7,449 nt of DNA from the NCBI GenBank assembly GCA_030616665.1, contig JAUWWX010000042.1, forward strand, positions 1-7,449, written 5' to 3'. This stretch comes from an archaeon (GTDB lineage Archaea > Iainarchaeota > Iainarchaeia > Iainarchaeales > GCA-2688035). The notes under the pieces were generated by a model. The model was not told where the DNA came from and made no database searches. It saw nothing but the letters and a program-made list of their open reading frames with translations. How positions within the stretch are numbered: position 1 is the first letter of the stretch; each line of letters opens with the position of its first letter. The position numbers and the translations under genes were made by a program. Below are positions 5,681-7,449 of the stretch, piece by piece.

Positions 5681-7408
5681 ATGCCCAAAATTGATTGGAA
5701 GAAGCCTGCTGACAGGGAAAGATTCTGGCATTCAAGCAGCCACATTCTGGCTGCAGTTGTAAAGCAGTTGTGGCCAAAGGCAAGGCTGGCGATTGGCCCG
5801 GCTATTGAGGAGGGCTTCTACTACGATTTTGATGCAAGCAAGCCGTTCAGGCCAGAGGACCTGGAAAAGGTTGAGAAGAAGATGGCTGAGGTAATCAAGA
5901 GGGATGAAAAGTTTGTTGGGAAGCAAATTGACAAGAAGAAGGCATTGCAGTTGTTTAAGGACGAGCCGTATAAGGTTGAGCTGATTGAGGAATTGCCTGG
6001 CAGCAGGGTAAGCATTTATGAGACCGGCGGCTTTGTGGATTTGTGCAAGGGACCCCACATTGAAAGGGCAGGGCAGATTAAAGCGGTGAAGCTGTTGAGG
6101 GTATCGGGGGCCTACTGGAGGGGAAACGAGAAAAACAAGATGCTTCAAAGGATTTACGGCATTTCTTTTCCCGATAAGAAGATGCTGAGGAAATGGTTGT
6201 ATGTGAGGGAGGAGGCAAAGAAACGGAACCATATCAAGCTGGGAAAGGAATTGGATTTGTTCAGCATGCATCCAGAGGCGCCAGGCGCTGTTTTTATTCA
6301 CCCAAAGGGAATGGTTGTCTGGAATGAACTGATTAACTTTTGGAGGAAGGAGCACAGGAAGGCAGGCTATGTTGAAGTGAGCACCCCGATTATTCTGAAA
6401 AAGGAGCTGTGGGAAAAGTCTGGACACTGGGACCACTACAAGGAAAACATGTACTTTACGCAGATTGACAACGAGGGCTTTGCGGTAAAGCCAATGAACT
6501 GCCCTGGCGGCATCCTTGTTTACAAGGCAAAGAGGCACAGCTACAGGGAGCTGCCAATGAGAATTGCTGAGCTTGGCGTGGTGCACAGGCATGAGTTAAG
6601 CGGAGTACTGAATGGGCTGGTTAGGGTTAGGCAATTCACGCAGGACGATGCCCACATTTACTGCACTGAGCAGCAAGTAGAGCAGGAAATAATAAAAGTA
6701 ATTGACTTGATTGACCACTTCTACAGGGTCTTTGGCTTCCAATACGAAGCAGAGCTAAGCACTAGACCACTGAAGAGGGCCGGCAGTGACAAGATGTGGG
6801 ACAAGTCTGAAGCCGCACTTGAAAATGCCTTGAAGAAAAGGAAGATGCAGTATGTGGTTGACGAGGGAGAAGGCGTTTTCTACGGCCCAAAAATTGATAT
6901 AAAGATCAGGGACAGCTTGGGAAGGAAATGGCAGTGTGCAACGATCCAGTTAGATTTCGTGATGCCAGAAAAGTTTGGCCTGACCTATGTTGACAAGGAC
7001 GACAAAGCAAAAAGACCTGTGATGATTCACAGGGTAATTTACGGCAGCTTGGAGAGGTTTTTTGGAATCCTGATAGAGCATTACGGCGGCGCCTTCCCGT
7101 TGTGGCTTTCACCCACACAGGTTTCGCTGATTCCGATAGCGGACAGGCATGCGAAATATGCGGAGAAAGTAAAAATGGAATTGGAGGAAGCTGGGCTGAG
7201 GGTTTTGCTTGATGCAAGGCAGGAAACGGTTTCAGCCAAGGTAAGGGACGCGCAAATGATGAAAACTCCTTATATTATTGTGGTGGGGGACAGGGAGCAA
7301 AAGCAGGGAACTGTTACCGTTAGGTTGCGGAATGGAAAGGTAATCGGGGCAATGAATGCAGGGAAGTTCAAGGAAAGGCTGCTCAAGGAAAAAGAGGGAA
7401 AGAAATAG
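5681..7408 (+). CDS. thrS: Threonyl-tRNA synthetase, bacterial type, without TGS domain
   Basis: This class II synthetase joins threonine to tRNAThr. The protein has 575 residues, against about 640 in E. coli, because the N-terminal TGS (N1) domain is absent and it opens directly with the bacterial-type editing domain. The editing residues are intact: HxxxH as H17 and H21 (HSSSH), and C122/H126 in DLCKGPH. The core keeps the zinc ligands C274 (MNCPG), H325 (QDDAHIY) and H450 (VMIHR). Motif 1 lies near 209-240, motif 2 is HRHELSG with R303, and motif 3 is GSLERFFG with R459. The anticodon-binding domain fills about 475-570. Many archaeal ThrRS carry an unrelated DTD-like editing domain, so this copy was probably gained from bacteria or through a lineage that had done so. 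It is divergent from nre and has its own promoter. The ATG at 5681 sits about 29 nt from a TATA box, and an upstream TGS domain cannot fit in the 106-bp gap. Confidence 0.96.
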   Translation: MPKIDWKKPADRERFWHSSSHILAAVVKQLWPKARLAIGPAIEEGFYYDFDASKPFRPEDLEKVEKKMAEVIKRDEKFVGKQIDKKKALQLFKDEPYKVELIEELPGSRVSIYETGGFVDLCKGPHIERAGQIKAVKLLRVSGAYWRGNEKNKMLQRIYGISFPDKKMLRKWLYVREEAKKRNHIKLGKELDLFSMHPEAPGAVFIHPKGMVVWNELINFWRKEHRKAGYVEVSTPIILKKELWEKSGHWDHYKENMYFTQIDNEGFAVKPMNCPGGILVYKAKRHSYRELPMRIAELGVVHRHELSGVLNGLVRVRQFTQDDAHIYCTEQQVEQEIIKVIDLIDHFYRVFGFQYEAELSTRPLKRAGSDKMWDKSEAALENALKKRKMQYVVDEGEGVFYGPKIDIKIRDSLGRKWQCATIQLDFVMPEKFGLTYVDKDDKAKRPVMIHRVIYGSLERFFGILIEHYGGAFPLWLSPTQVSLIPIADRHAKYAEKVKMELEEAGLRVLLDARQETVSAKVRDAQMMKTPYIIVVGDREQKQGTVTVRLRNGKVIGAMNAGKFKERLLKEKEGKK

Positions 7409-7409
7409 C

Positions 7410-7421
7410 TTTTTGCTTTTT
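7410..7421 (+). terminator. T-rich terminator of thrS
   Basis: TTTTTGCTTTTT begins two bases after the TAG stop. Two T runs with no strong hairpin are typical of archaeal intrinsic termination. Confidence 0.55.
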
Positions 7422-7449
7422 CTGATGCCGCCTATTTCTGATTGCCACC

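Noticed and set aside
6491..6516. MNCPGG instead of MNCPGH next to the ThrRS zinc cysteine
   Set aside because: From my knowledge of the family, many bacterial ThrRS proteins with the HRHE motif 2 variant have Gly or Glu here, so it is a subfamily feature and not a defect.
5732..6592. 286-codon open frame antisense to thrS
   Set aside because: It lies wholly opposite a well-conserved synthetase, its translation is Leu/Pro/Asn-rich without domains, and it has no promoter. It is a by-product of thrS codon use.
7422..7441. Possible C/D box sRNA: CTGATG followed 10 nt later by CTGA
   Set aside because: The C box lacks the full RTGATGA consensus and the window ends before any second C'/D pair or closing stem could be seen.
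7424..7449. Possible 3' end of a minus-strand gene after thrS
   Set aside because: Only a few codons before a TAG at the right edge; too little to support a gene.

Overview
The window looks like a piece of an archaeal chromosome. It carries an archaeal/eukaryotic-type clamp-loader small subunit (RfcS), an Nre-family DNA repair protein (a family known from archaea), and an archaeal/eukaryotic-type tRNA methylthiotransferase (e-MtaB/CDKAL1 group). The promoters look like TATA boxes placed about 26-32 nt before start codons, as in leaderless archaeal transcripts. The threonyl-tRNA synthetase, by contrast, is of the bacterial type and lacks the N-terminal TGS domain. Small compact genes, short gaps and this mixture of archaeal and bacterial-type genes would fit a DPANN-like archaeon, but the lineage is inferred and not proven here.

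Layout. 1-779 (-): 3'-truncated gene for a six-helix membrane protein. 827-2065 (-): tRNA t6A37 methylthiotransferase. 2066-2197: divergent promoter region with a long imperfect inverted repeat. 2198-2770 (+): HD-domain phosphohydrolase, clearly AT-richer than its neighbours (about 36% GC by hand count, against roughly 49% in sampled parts of rfcS). 2786-3295 (-): small four-helix membrane protein, convergent with the HD gene. 3296-3386: divergent promoter region with repeated ACAGT/ACTGT motifs. 3387-4349 (+): rfcS. 4339-5574 (-): nre, overlapping the rfcS 3' end by 11 bp in convergent orientation. 5575-5680: divergent promoter region. 5681-7408 (+): thrS, followed by a T-rich terminator. The last 28 bases hold nothing I can assign.

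How the genes relate. The clearest link is rfcS-nre. RFC loads the PCNA sliding clamp, and Nre proteins studied in haloarchaea act with PCNA through a C-terminal PIP motif. This Nre ends in a PIP-like motif that is missing its last aromatic residue, and that position lies inside the overlap with rfcS, where the rfcS stop codon makes an aromatic codon impossible. A weaker link is translation fidelity: the methylthiotransferase modifies t6A37 in ANN-decoding tRNAs, which include the tRNAThr charged by ThrRS. I see no mobile element, CRISPR array, tRNA or rRNA. Apart from the possible HD-gene acquisition and the rfcS-nre overlap, this is largely an ordinary housekeeping region.
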